Notes: generated by a model from the letters alone, not told the origin. A stretch of 64,000 nt of DNA from Rhynchonema sp. JSB1_4 (GCA_030248065.1 JASAMV010001038.1:1-64000), one strand, 5' to 3'; counted from the stretch's first letter, positions 49,084-60,800 are shown. Numbers and translations are program-made.

Positions 49084-49160
49084 GGCGCCGGCGGGACTCG
49101 AACCAGCGGTACCGCAGGCACGAGTCCAACGCCTTCACCGCTGAGCTAGCGAACCGACAC
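49084..49160 (-). tRNA. tRNA-like sequence, probably a pseudogene
   Basis: On the minus strand, TTCGCTAGCTCAGCGGTGAA (A box) and GGTTCGAGTCC (perfect B box) are about 30 bases apart. The T-stem and anticodon stem each have a mismatch, the anticodon loop lacks a clear U33, and the acceptor stem is poor. It could be a diverged tRNA or a SINE head. Confidence 0.45.
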
Positions 49161-49230
49161 ATACTTCCGTCTAGCCGCTGCTACTTATATCTAGCGCTGC
49201 TGCTGTCTAATACACACACGTGTATTAATT

Positions 49231-49882
49231 AAAGGAGGCCTTTCGCATTTCAAACCCCCTTCAAACTTCGCATGTGTTTAGACAGCGGTCAAGGCGTCAC
49301 GAAAGTCAAACACACGGTGGTCTAACGTTCAGCATGCGGCCAGGAGATGCCCTTCAAGAGGAACATCCGCGAACAAAATCAAATGTGGACCAGCCCAATT
49401 TCTACCTGCGCATTCAGGCAACTCGCCTGATGACAAGGGCGGTCAAGGCGCAGAATGTTTCGCACGATATTTGCTCCTGCCTCACTATAGAATTTCGCTT
49501 TTCTTTTTATTTCGAATTGCAACGAATTGTTCATGCGTGGCTGCTAAATGTTTCAAGGTCTGCTTGTCGCGCTGGAACAATTCGTTGAAATTCGAAATAT
49601 AAAGAAAAGCGAAATTCCATAGTTAGTGTTGTTGCACGTTTCATGCGAAACATTCATTCGCCTTGACACCTTTTTGATCAAGCAGTTTGCCTGAATGCGC
49701 AGGTATAAATTGGGCTGGTCCGCCGCACACTTTGTTCCCGGATGTTCTTCTTAAAGTGCATCTCCTGGTCGCATGCTGCAGATTGGGTTCTTGGTGCGTG
49801 AGAGTTGAATAACGCCCTGAACAATATTAAAATGCGTGCAAAGTTTGAAGGCGGTTTGAAATGCGAAAGGCCCCCTTTAATG
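49231..49882. mobile_element. 650-bp foldback element
   Basis: The left arm AAAGGAGGCCTTTCGCATTT.. and the right arm ..AAATGCGAAAGGCCCCCTTT pair through the whole length (CCAGCCCAATTTCTACCTGC with GCAGGTATAAATTGGGCTGG; GAATTTCGCTTTTC with GAAAAGCGAAATTC). No coding capacity. Confidence 0.85.
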
Positions 49883-50047
49883 CACACACAGCCAGCTGCG
49901 TGTAACGGTTAAACCTGATGATCAAGGGACCTGGATGATTTTCCAAAGATTTTTATCTCCTAATAAAAATGCCGCTTTTAGGCAAAAATTGAGGCGGTTA
50001 GTGTACCTGGCGCGGCGGTTAGTGTACTAGTGTGCCTTGGTCGCGAC

Positions 50048-50489
50048 CAGTGTAGTGGCTGCGGGGGGATGGGGGGGGGGATTCCCCCCCCCTAAGGAGT
50101 AGGTATCTTGCAACCACCCCTTGGGGGGGATGGGGGGGGGGGGAAGGGTAGGTACCTTGCAACCACCCCGGAGGGTACCTTGCAACCATCAATTTATGGT
50201 TTTTATAGGCAAAAATGAGTGTTTTTCGACCTCAAAACCCCAAAAATCGCGCGCTCCGCGCGCAAACCTCCATATAATAGGTATTTTAGGCAAATTTTCG
50301 GCCAAAATGCAAAAAAGTACCAATTTTTCGGCCAAATTTGCAGTATAATGCATGCAAAAAACACCCTTTTTTCGGACCTCAGGGGTACCTTGCAACCTCC
50401 CGGAGGCTGGGTAGGGGGGTACCTTGCAACCATCTGGATCCATCCCCCCCCCAAGGGTACCTTGCAACCATCTGCCTGCCACTACACTG
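50048..50489. mobile_element. Word-iterating MITE, word GGTACCTTGCAACCA
   Basis: Starts CAGTGTAGTGGCTGCGGGG and ends GCCTGCCACTACACTG, with an exact 8-bp duplication GTCGCGAC (50040-50047 and 50490-50497). The word occurs at about 50107, 50150, 50174, 50385, 50429 and 50455. The core has AATCGCGCGCTCCGCGCG and AATGCATGCAAAAAACACC. It is nested inside a CGGCGGTTAGTGTACC element. Confidence 0.92.
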
Positions 50490-50520
50490 GTCGCGACGGT
50501 CAGTGTACCCCCCAGGAGCT

Positions 50521-50942
50521 ACCGTATTGTCGGTAATAGAACCCCCCATTAATTGACCCACCCATTAATTGAACCCCCCCTAAATGGCTCGAAATCAAAA
50601 ATAGAACCCCCCATTAATTGACCCCCCATTAATAGAACCCCACCCCCAACCTTCACCGTGCCACAGATTAGTGGTATGGTAGGGCAGTGTTGTTGTGTCA
50701 AACGTTGTTTAAGCTTGCGTACACAACAGAACACACCTTTTTAAGCACAATTGCCGCTGTTGAAGTTAGAAAATACCGAAAACAAGCCATTTTTATGGGC
50801 ATTATTAACAATGATTTTTTTCGTCGGGGGCCAAATGAAAAATATAACCCCCCAATAATTGACCCCCCCATAAATTGAACCCCCCAAAATGACCCCAGTG
50901 AAAAAATAGACCCCCCGGGTTCTATTTCCGACAATACGGTAC
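50521..50942. mobile_element. Element of iterated ATTAATTGACCCCCC
   Basis: Ends TACCGTATTGTCGG.. and ..CCGACAATACGGTA are perfect inverted repeats, so a TA duplication is possible. Runs of AATAGAACCCCCCATTAATT words stand at both sides of a unique centre (50660-50830). Confidence 0.85.
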
Positions 50943-50949
50943 ACCAACC

Positions 50950-51396
50950 CAGTGTAGTACTTGGCCAGGGTGTTGACGATAGATAGATTGGGACCCGAAA
51001 TGTGTTGACGATAGATAGATGACCAAAGTCCGAAATCTGGGGGGGGGGTCGACCAAAACTTGTTGACGATAGATAGATGGTGGGGGGGGGGTCGCCAAAA
51101 ATCAAGGTATAGTATAGTGCATTAAGTAGGTAATAATGTGTAAATATTAATGAAAATGCGTATAGATGTACTAAATCCGCGCGTAGCGCGCGATTTTTGC
51201 CTATTTGTGGTGAAAAATACCGATTTTGAGCCATTTTGAGGCAAAAATGTCAATTTTGGGTTCGAAATGTGTTGACGATAGATAGATTGGTCCCAAAATT
51301 TGTTGACGATAGATAGATTTGCCCATATGTGTTGACGATAGATAGATGAAATCAAAAAGTGTTGACGATAGATAGATGAATTTGGGGGGGGGGGGG

Positions 51397-51434
<38 letters not shown>

Positions 51435-51445
51435 GTACTACCCTG
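50950..51445. mobile_element. Word-iterating hAT-like element, word TGTTGACGATAGATAGAT, copy 2
   Basis: Starts CAGTGTAGTACTTGG and ends CCAAGTACTACCCTG, with an exact 8-bp duplication CACCAACC (50942-50949 and 51446-51453). The word occurs at about 50970, 51002, 51060, 51269, 51299, 51330 and 51359. The core has AAATCCGCGCGTAGCGCGCG. 51386-51432 is a long G then C run. Confidence 0.92.
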
Positions 51446-51453
51446 CACCAACC

Positions 51454-52511
51454 CCAACGGTATTTGAATTCTTATGCACGCCCGTTTTTACGGAGTGCCG
51501 TGATTTCTTCAACGTTTCTCTGTCAAATGGTTGAGGAGGATCATCTTATACACGTTACGCCTGGAAATCAGAGGCCAACTGATTACGGATGGTTGGTTGA
51601 CGCTGATCAGTCCTTAGCGTGGCTGTCTTTATTTCGTGTTTTTTTTACCAAGTTATCAAATGTGAATCTTGTTTCTTTGTTTCAGTTTCAGCTTCACGTC
51701 GCCCCACTGTTGATCACGTGACATGATGCACAATGTTCCGATCGATTATGGATGATGGATGCACCGTACAAGCACATACATATAATACATAGGTATATTC
51801 CTTTGCCCACCCCCACCAACAGGTACGCGTTTACTCTTTGGTTTTTAAATTCAGTACCAGATGGTTCGCTCCACAGGGACGCCAATAAAAGTGTGTTGTC
51901 CAAAGATTCCTTACCCTGCGTGTATCCCTGAGGCTGACTTTGGGTTACGGTAAGACGCCATACCGCAACCCAACTGTTATCTTCAAAGCGGCGGCCACTC
52001 TGGCCGGTGACTTGTCAAAAACTTGCCGTTTCCCATATATTGCAGCACCGTGAAACATCAGGTGAGACAAAAGGAGGCGCCTGACGATCAGGCCACCCGA
52101 GGGCGCACTTCCGGCCGTGTGGAATGCTGCAGAGGGTGCACCCCTCCCCTGTGCTCGGCTCGGAGCATTTATACAGTCCCCGGAGCAGGGGTGGGGTGTC
52201 CACTTTGTCGGCAACCAATACGATCAAACAAGCGATTGACTCTGCTGAAAAGCCGTTTGGAAGGTTCGTTCAAAGTGTCCTGATTCTGCGTGACATTTTC
52301 GGCATGATTCGCAGCATTCGTGTCTGCGCATATCGTGACGTTTTTATGCACGTGAACTTTAGTCTGAATGTTGTGTCTTTGCTACAGCGCGCGAGCGTGT
52401 GATATGCGCATTCTTCTAGCAACCAAGCAAGCTATCCAGCTTATTCATTCGTGTTATGTGAGCTCGTGTTACGTTTGAGAGTTGCGCAGGTTGAGCGTCG
52501 CGTAATATTCA
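51454..52511. other. Intergenic, one possible exon
   Basis: 51853-51949 is bounded by ..TAAATTCAG and GTAAGACG and stays open (YQMVRSTGTPIKVCC...), but I cannot join it to a second exon. Nothing else is supported. Confidence 0.3.
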
Positions 52512-52912
52512 GTATAGTCCAGCCACGTGCTCATGAGACGACTCTTTTTAAAGCTTGCTTGGCCAGATTCAAAAATGCGCCGGCTACACGGGTTTTCGCA
52601 AACAAAAGAAAGAGATTGGGCCGAGAGACATGATGACAAGTTCCAGCTGGCTGACCTCAATTTGTTGCGTGCTTACGCAAACAGCAACGTCATTCAACAC
52701 ACAAATGTTTTGGGAGTCAAAAGGGAATTTACGCACCGAGGTGGAGAGCGTGTTTTTTAAAAAATACATGCGTTTCTCTTTCTTTCATTTCCGAAACACG
52801 TGGAACCGGAACATTATTGGATCCGTTCAAGTCAACTTCAAAATAATTCGTCTCATGAGTCCGTGGGTGGACTATACGTGTGCTATATTCAACTGTGCGT
52901 GATATTCGACGT
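52512..52912. mobile_element. Palindromic MITE with GTATAGTCCA ends
   Basis: CAGTATAGTCCAGCCACGTG with CTCATGAGACGA faces TCGTCTCATGAG and GGGTGGACTATACGTG; the arms are diverged. The interior includes the repeat shared with 41310-41490. Confidence 0.7.
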
Positions 52913-53149
52913 GTGTATGTATACGTATATCCGACCACTCTATACCTGGACAGTATAAACCCCAACATCGCTAATAAGAGACAAGTAAATTCGTCACTTT
53001 ATTGTGGCATCCACCTGCCTACGAGACGATCCCGCAGTCGATGGAAGTTCAGACGCGCTGAGAGAAGTTTACGTTTGTGATTTATGCAACTCGTGAATTT
53101 GTGTGAAATTGGATGAAGATTATTTGCAAAAAGACAAAACGGCCGGCCA

Positions 53150-53890
53150 GTATGCACCGCACACAACGGGCAACAAGCTGGTGACGATTCAGTCAATGCG
53201 ACCAGCGCAGTTGAATCGATCGTCAAGTCGGTGATGTTTCAACTTGAGATGGTCAAAATAATCGATATCGTGGATTGAGCAGAAATCCAGCCGTTTAATG
53301 ATGACGTGAGCACGGTGTTTGCGGGCGAGTGGGCGAGCATGACAAATGAGCAGATGATCGATCAGTTGTGTCAGGTCAAGTTTGAATTGATGTTTCATCG
53401 GCAAATGTTGAGCAACACAGTGCCGTTGCTCGAGCTGTTTGAAAAAGAGCTGGGATTCATTCAATTTTATGATGAGAGCATGCGACTACTCCGGCTGTCG
53501 CGCAAAATTTTGATGAAGTACGGTACAGTTGCGTTGATTATGGTGGAGAAGCCGAAGTTGCCATGCATGTGTTACGCAATGCAACTAGTGTTATTGACAA
53601 AAAGATACGTGATTGCCAGTCAGCTTGTGACAAAAACGTGGAAAATGATAATGTGATGTACGTTTTTGACAAAGTCGAAAGATTGTGTGACCAGATGAAG
53701 CAAGCCGAGTCGAGGGAAAGGTCGCTACACGAGCTAAGAAGCGTGATGTTTCGTTCGTGAACGCGCAGACAAACACAGATGCTTGTTATCATGTCACGAA
53801 ATCGGTGATCAGCATTTCGAACGTATTGGGCAACTCATTGTCGAAATCGTCGAAATTCACGATAATTTCCAGTCAAATTTCACAATTTTT
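53150..53890 (+). pseudogene. Possible decayed helical-protein gene
   Basis: Long open segments in changing frames: SAVESIVKSVMFQLEMVKII (about 53200-53270), then 53297-53656 (DDVSTVFAGEWASMTNEQM.., amphipathic helices), then a +1 frame from about 53530 (EAEVAMHVLRNATSVIDKKI.. to a TGA at 53760), then FERIGQLIVEIVEIHDNF near 53815. All are heptad-like. The frame changes have no good splice signals, which suggests frameshifts or a wrong model. No family is recognised. Confidence 0.35.
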
Positions 53891-54882
53891 CACAATTTCA
53901 CTTTTGTACTTTGGGCTGTAAAGCAATGTTCAGCGTAAAAATGCACATAGACACCGGTCTCAAATTTTCACGGGCGGCGTCTCACAGTTGCACGACATTT
54001 GGATGCCAGATAATGTGAAACTGCCTTTGCTTCATAACACACTTTATTCCAAAGGCACACGTAAACCACGTAACCAACTCTGAAGGCAACAAGCACAAGC
54101 ACACAAGAAATAAGCTGTTAGAATGCGTAGACAAAATTAAGTGAATCATGTGATATTTAGGAAAGTCACGTTACACTGCTTTGCATTGTTTTGCATGACC
54201 TTTTCAGATTTGCACTAATTTTCCTTTTCCTTTTTCTTGCACTTAATTCCGTCTCATGCCTGCCCAACATGTATGTGTCTTGTCGGTGTTGTTTTGCTTT
54301 AAGATTTTTGGTTTTTGGGAATGGCTGTCCTTGTCTGCGCTCATTTTTTATCGTGTTGGGCAGATTTTGGCTGGAATAAAAAAAAATTTTAAATTAAAAT
54401 TTTTTTTAAAATGGGGCTCCAATAAAAAATTTTTTTATTAACCACTGCTTCAAGCACGCTGCATGTCATACTGTTACAATAACCTCCATGTTGAATGATG
54501 TTGAGAAAAGTCGAGAAGAATGACTGATGGCATCTGATTGTGTCAAGCAAAGTAGGTTCCGCTAATGGAAGCATTGGATCACATGAAGCAACGTCAAGAA
54601 GCGTGTACCCAACATATGGTAAAAAACGAGCAAAACGTTCAAGCACAACAATAAGAATAAACTTTTAATGCCGCGCCCCCAATGTTCACAAAACGCTCTC
54701 AGCATTTTTGACAGTGTCACCGGTGGTTGTGAGCAAATAGCTTCGCACTTCCGCGTCCGCTTCGTCCGTGTCTGCCAAGGAACTGAAAGCCAACCCTCAG
54801 CTGATGTTTCACACAGACAACTTTGTCCCCTATAGTACTGTGCTGTTTTCTGTGAGTGTGTGAAGTGTTGAAAATTTCATTT
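53891..54882. other. Intergenic, downstream of nmr-2
   Basis: It should include the nmr-2 3' UTR (minus strand). An AT-rich stretch at 54380-54440 (AAAAATTTTTTT) resembles the ends of the CAGGGTTG elements. No gene is supported. Confidence 0.35.
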
Positions 54883-57800
54883 TCAAGTCCCATAGTCCGA
54901 GTGAAACATCACCGACTCAGTGTTTCCGTTGTTGTGCTGCATGCGACTCAGTTGTGCCCGCAATCGATCCAGCTCCTCCTCGGCCGCCAACAGTCGCTGT
55001 TGCAGTTTCGCCGCTCGACAACTATAAACCCTAATGGAAATTTCTCTCATTTTATATTTGAAAATGGAATAATGAAAGAGAAAATGTCGAGATCAACAAC
55101 ACCAACCCGGTTTTCGGCATCGGCTCAGTCGCAGCGACCAGATCGCCCTCAGCCCGACTGCCTGCCTCCTCCGCTGTTTCGTTGTAAGTTAGTGAACGAC
55201 CCATGCTCTGTAATATCACGTTGTTTGACCCCCTGTTTTTCATAGCCTTAGATTTATACCCAGAATATGGATGCTTTGGTTCAAGAGAACCCTTTTCAAC
55301 GCACCAAGCTGATCAAATTGAACCATCTGCATGTGTTGAATCGAGCAAACAGTTTGCGCAACCAGCCACAATAGATGAACTCCAATGCAAGCAGCACTGT
55401 ACCCAAAACCTGACAAGAAGCACACCACAATAATAGATTTCAACTTTTCGCAAACGAAACCAAAATCCATCAGAGGTTTCAGTCCAGACAGACCACGCCA
55501 CCAGCCAGCAGCACAAACGCGCTGATGAAGTTTTCGACACCGAGCGGTTGACTTTGTGTCTTGCGACTGCTGCCAGCGTCCTGACACGCGCCTGTCAGCC
55601 AGAAGTTCTGCAGACGTTCGAGGTCACCTGCAACTCGGGCGTGCTGATGTTTAACCCTAGTGTCACCGACAGAATTGGATTGAAAATTTTTTATTATCGA
55701 GCTTTTTTCAACTAAATTTGTATTTTCAGAAATTTTTACGCATTTTAACTTTTTTATTCCGGACCGCAAAAATTTCGATTCTCACTGTGAAAGGTTACTC
55801 AAGCCTACTTGATAAAAATATTTGATCAGATTCGAGAATATGGGAACCGATTTGTTGCTTGCAAAAGGGCAGCAGCGAGGTGATATTTGCGATGAGCCCG
55901 ATAACGGGACAATTCGTGTGTGGGGATGACGGCTCGTCCACCAGGTGCAAGCAGGGTTGGGCAAAAAACGTTTTTTTCCAAAAAATCGTTTTTTTAAAAA
56001 AAAACGTTTTTTTTTAAAACGCCCAGACAGGGTTGAAAAAAAAAATTTTTTTATTAACGAGCTTTTTTTTTAAAAAAAAAATTTTTTTCTTGATTTTTTT
56101 TTTGACGAAAATTTTTTTTATTAGAAAAAGTGTTGCAAACGACGTTTCAGGATAAATGAAATCGATACAACATATTTTTCAAAAATTGAAAAATTTTCGC
56201 CTGAGACCCAACTTGTGCGGTGACACCCGGTAGTATTGTGCAGATTCTATGGTCTGCGACCACTGTGAGGTTGATGTTCACTAACGATGGTACTCTAATA
56301 TATTGTAGCATGCTGTACAACGTATTTTAATGCATCTAATGCCGAATATCTGATATACGACCATCAAAATATCGATTACAGCCCAAATCTTGCGTGTCAG
56401 ATCGACTTTGCGCGCCCGGTTTTGCACCATACCTGCATAGCCACATCACTGTAAAAGACCAGCCCCGCGCATCCCTGTACGAATTTGGGGGCAATACAGG
56501 GCGCCGCAGGCGCGATTTTGGAAAAATTGTCCCGTCCACAGAAAAAAAGTGCCAATTTTTTGCCTCGAAAAAGGCCATTTTTGGACATTTCAGCCCATTT
56601 TGGGCAACTTTTTTTCATTAAAAAAAAAGCAAAATCTGAGTTTCAAAAAAAAAAATTTTTTTTTTAAAAAAAAATTTTTTTAATTAACCACTTTTTTTTT
56701 GAAACAACCCTGCGCCCAGATGACCAAAATATGCCCCCAAAAAAATTGGAAAACGCTCATGTTGGGAAGAAAACGTAGTTAAATGAAGTAATTCTATGTG
56801 TTCTGAGGCAAAATAAACGGGTTTCAACCCTTTTCTAGCGAGTTGTAAAGATCCCATATCAGACCCGCATCATGGGACCAACTTTGGCCGGGGTCATCAC
56901 TGAAAGTCAAACTCCGTATATCGACGTATCTCGACAAAGTAAAAATTGGTCGAAAATTTTTTGAAAAAAATGGGACAAAAAATTGATTTTCCTTGATAAT
57001 CAGGGTACTTTCCCTGAAAAATCGGGGAAAATCAAGGAAATTCAGGATTTAAAAAAAACGAAAAACGACCCAGGCGTTTTTTTAAAAAAAACGTCGTTTT
57101 TTTTAAGAAAAAAATGCCGTCGTTTTTTTTGCCCAACCCTGGGTGCAAGTTGTAATATGAAACTATTGGCGTGTCCCAGTAAAGTAAATCACTGGCACAT
57201 TTTTTTAGCAGAATTACGTAAGAACTGCTTCGTAATCCACCATTAGTGACGCCCCGGCGCTTGGCACACGATAATACCCTTACTTTAAGCAGATCTGACT
57301 TCCTGGAAAAACTGACTATGCCCACATCATGACAGCTGTTTAGGTTATTGAATGGAGCCATGGACTGCTGTGCCGAACAAGCGATATTTTGACAAAAACA
57401 AGCAGAAACATGCACAAACACATGAGTTTTTGACCAAAATGGAAGAACGATAAAAAAAGTTGTGAACCAATATGAAGTTGACTTTTCTAATTTTTTAAGA
57501 ACTGAAAAAGTGCCGAGCTTCTTTCAAAAAAAAATTTTTTGAAAAGTTTTTTTTTACTTTTTGTAACCCAACACTGGTCACTTATAGGCACGCGATGACA
57601 CCAGGCGTGCCAGAATTCTGTTCCTCTCTGTTTTGAGATGCGCAACATTGACCATAGCAGAAAACACTGCGGGGACAATTTGACAGAAGCGACATTCTCG
57701 GGTGCGCATGCCAACCTTTCTTCTGATACTTCAATATCATTTCGTTAATCTTGTCGCGATGGCGCGAATGTTTCGGGAATCCGAACCCGTATCCGGTCTT

Positions 57801-60800
57801 CGAGAACCACGAGCCGATCGTCAATAGTTCGCATTCGTCGTCTTTGCCCGTTAGATACTCCAACACAACTGCGTCGTACAGAAGTGCGTCCAATTTCCTG
57901 TAGACACACAAACACTGATGATGCCCTGGTGCACCGCTCAACTGAGACAACTGGGTCCGAAATATAGTATGGATGGGCGGAAGTCAATGGGAAAGCTTTT
58001 TTCAACTTGGAGTTGGTCAACTTATTTGTGAAGCTTCACTTGGTCTGTTGGTTAATATGGAGCTGCTGGATGCTTAGGTTTTGGCACAGCTGATAGCAAT
58101 AATTGACGGGTCCAGCCGACTTCCATGAAAAACAAGCAAAACGTGCGTGATGAAACCACTCCCTGATTATCAAGAGCAGCCTATCAAATATCCGACAGTT
58201 CCGCGCTCACCCGTTCTTGATCATTTTCACACCGTGCGCGACTTTCTGCACGAAACGCTGGTTGGTCTTGATATGATGTATCAGCATTCGATAGTTTCGT
58301 TTCAACGTTTCGTGCGTGTTGCCGGACTCGACCGTACCGTAGCTGAACGGTGGATCGACCATGTATGGCTTTTGTAGCTGAAGTGGACAGAAATTTTTAA
58401 GAGTGCAGGCTGTGCTGCAGTCTTGTCCTGACGATGGGTGGAATTTTCGAAACGGTGTAAAGGTCAGTTGGGTGTAAAGGTCGGTGTAAAGTTCGGTCGA
58501 AAGCTCGGTCGGCGTAGCTCGGTGTAAACGTGAAACATTGCCTGTTATTAACGTGGAATGTTTAAAGTTTACACCGAGGTCTATCACACTGAGCTGTCAA
58601 CCGAGCTTTCCACCGACCTTTACACCCAACTGACCTTTACACCGTTTCGAAAATATCACCCGATGACCTGGTGGCCAGGCTGTTCATCGAGAAAAAATTT
58701 CACAAAGATCCCAATAAATCTGGACGAATAAAATCTGGCCGCGTGTTACTATAATCTATACTTGTGACGAATAACAGCTGTGGTGCACCAGTCCACCGTC
58801 AGTCATGTTGTCAGTGTCATACGAGCGGCGTACCAACCAACGGATCGTTGGGTCCCGTCAGTTCATAATGTTCGGTTCGCGTGATCATGAAAGCAGCCAG
58901 ATTCGCGGTGTAGACGGCCAGAAAGGTCAGCGCGAATGCAGCCCATACCAGCGCCATTATGCGCGCCGTGTAGGAACTGGTATGAGAACAAGAGGTGGAA
59001 TACGGATTGCGCTCTCTCCTACAGCTATGTGCTTATATAGGGTGGCATTTTCGAAACGGTGTAAAGGTGAGTTGGGTGTAAAGGTCGGTGTAAGCTCAAT
59101 CGAAAGCTCGGTCGGTGTCAGCTCGGTGTAAACATGAAACATTCCACGTTAACAGCAGGCAACGTTTCATGTTTACACCGAGCTGACACCGACCGAGCTT
59201 TCGATTGAGCTTACACCGACCTTTACACCCAACTCATCTTTACCCCGTTTCGAAAATATCACCCATTGAGTCACCAACCGTGGGACGTCCGTGTTGACAC
59301 TAGCACTGAAAAGCGTGGCCCACACGAGCCAAAGTGACCTCATCAGGGAGAAACGATGACCTGAAACGACAGGGCTAACGCCAAAGTTGGGTGGATTGCA
59401 CGTTTAAATAAAATTAGTGATGCAACATTTTGATGAATAATAGCACAGCTGTCCACGCACGAATTAATTTTAACAAATAAACAACTCAACTTTTATCCGT
59501 CGTGCAAAACTATTCGTGGCAGCTAAACAGGTACAGATAAAAATGGAAATATGTAAGGTCTGCATTTACCGCGCCGTTCGCCCTCAAAACGCAACAAGCG
59601 CGGTTTGTACACTTCAACTAACCCAGCAATAACTACACCTGACGAGCCCTGGCGGCTCGGTCTGTCTGCGAAAACAGGGCGAAACAGACCAACATTATTA
59701 CTGCTTCCACAAGCAGCTTAAGCAGAAAGACTATGTAATTGGGCACATTAGACACTGTTGGTCACCAACTTTTTTGGTCAATAATCAACTTGTTACACTC
59801 CAACCAACCTGGCACCGGTTCCTGTTGCATATCATAGCCATCCGGGCTGACCCACTCAAAGAAGAACATTGCAAATGCAGCAGCTTGGATGCACACGATC
59901 AGAATCATCACCCACGTACGATACTCGAAAGGCTCTGCATATGTATGAAGGGTGAAACATCATCAGATAACTGTGGACTTCGACCTGTGTTGCGGGCAAC
60001 ATCAGCTATATATGTACATAACCAGGCCAATCTTGTGCGCTCTCACATGACAATTACGTGCAGCTGTGTTTCCTAAGTACATACTACAGCATAGAAAAGT
60101 CATTCTTTCAAACAAAGACCAACCATTGCAGGCGACATGGGCCAAAAGGCCTATCATCACAGCCCTTACACCATGACCAAACGCGACCAAAGCATTATGA
60201 CGCCAAAACTCGAGACAATGGACTGACCCAAGAAAGCGGTGGTCGATAGGGCGCCCTTCCTGATCTTGACCATGATCGCAATGCCCGTCTTCAAGAACGG
60301 TGTCGAGAAATCGATGTCGGCGGCGCGCGCCTGATTGATTTTTAACGACGTCACGCACATGTCTGACTTGCCGTCGTATAGATCGCGAATTAGGCCGTTC
60401 CACTGGCCGTCGGGCTGACAAAAAAATATTCTGATTCGATTTGACGGAGAAAATTTCGAAAACTCCAAATTGACAACCCCTTTTAACCCCTTTCAGTCCC
60501 CATTTTCCGTCCTTGACGCGGTAGAGATCGAACGTGAATCCAACGTCTTGTGAGAGTTTGATTAGCAAATCAATGCAGTAGCCGGTGTTGCGTGGCGGTT
60601 TGTGTTTCTGCATCAAACAGCTCAGAACACACTTACGTTTATTCCAGTGCCTCATGAAACATCAACAAAGTGGTGCAAGCTAGTATCGTTCTTTTATGCC
60701 AGTCAGCCAGGGAACCATATTTCTTTTATGCCCCTTGGGGCATTTTTCTTTCTTGTTTTTATGAAATCGACGTGTTTTATCAATTTTAATTTAATTTAAT

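Noticed and set aside
49084..49160. A functional tRNA gene on the minus strand
   Set aside because: Stem mismatches and a poor anticodon loop; kept only as tRNA-like.
51386..51432. The G12-C46 run as a biological feature
   Set aside because: Homopolymers of this length are prone to sequencing error; the exact length should not be trusted.
47995..51445. A CRISPR-like array of GATAGATAGAT repeats
   Set aside because: The genome is eukaryotic, spacers are irregular (30-200 bases) and homologous between copies, and the block has transposon ends with an 8-bp duplication.
59248..59279. The MITE edge (GGTGATATTTTC) as splice donor of the nmr-2 pore exon
   Set aside because: It would leave the pore exon in phase 0, which puts M3 out of frame. 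The donor CCACG|GTTGGT at 59279 gives the right phase and the expected TDVPR-SYTAR joint.
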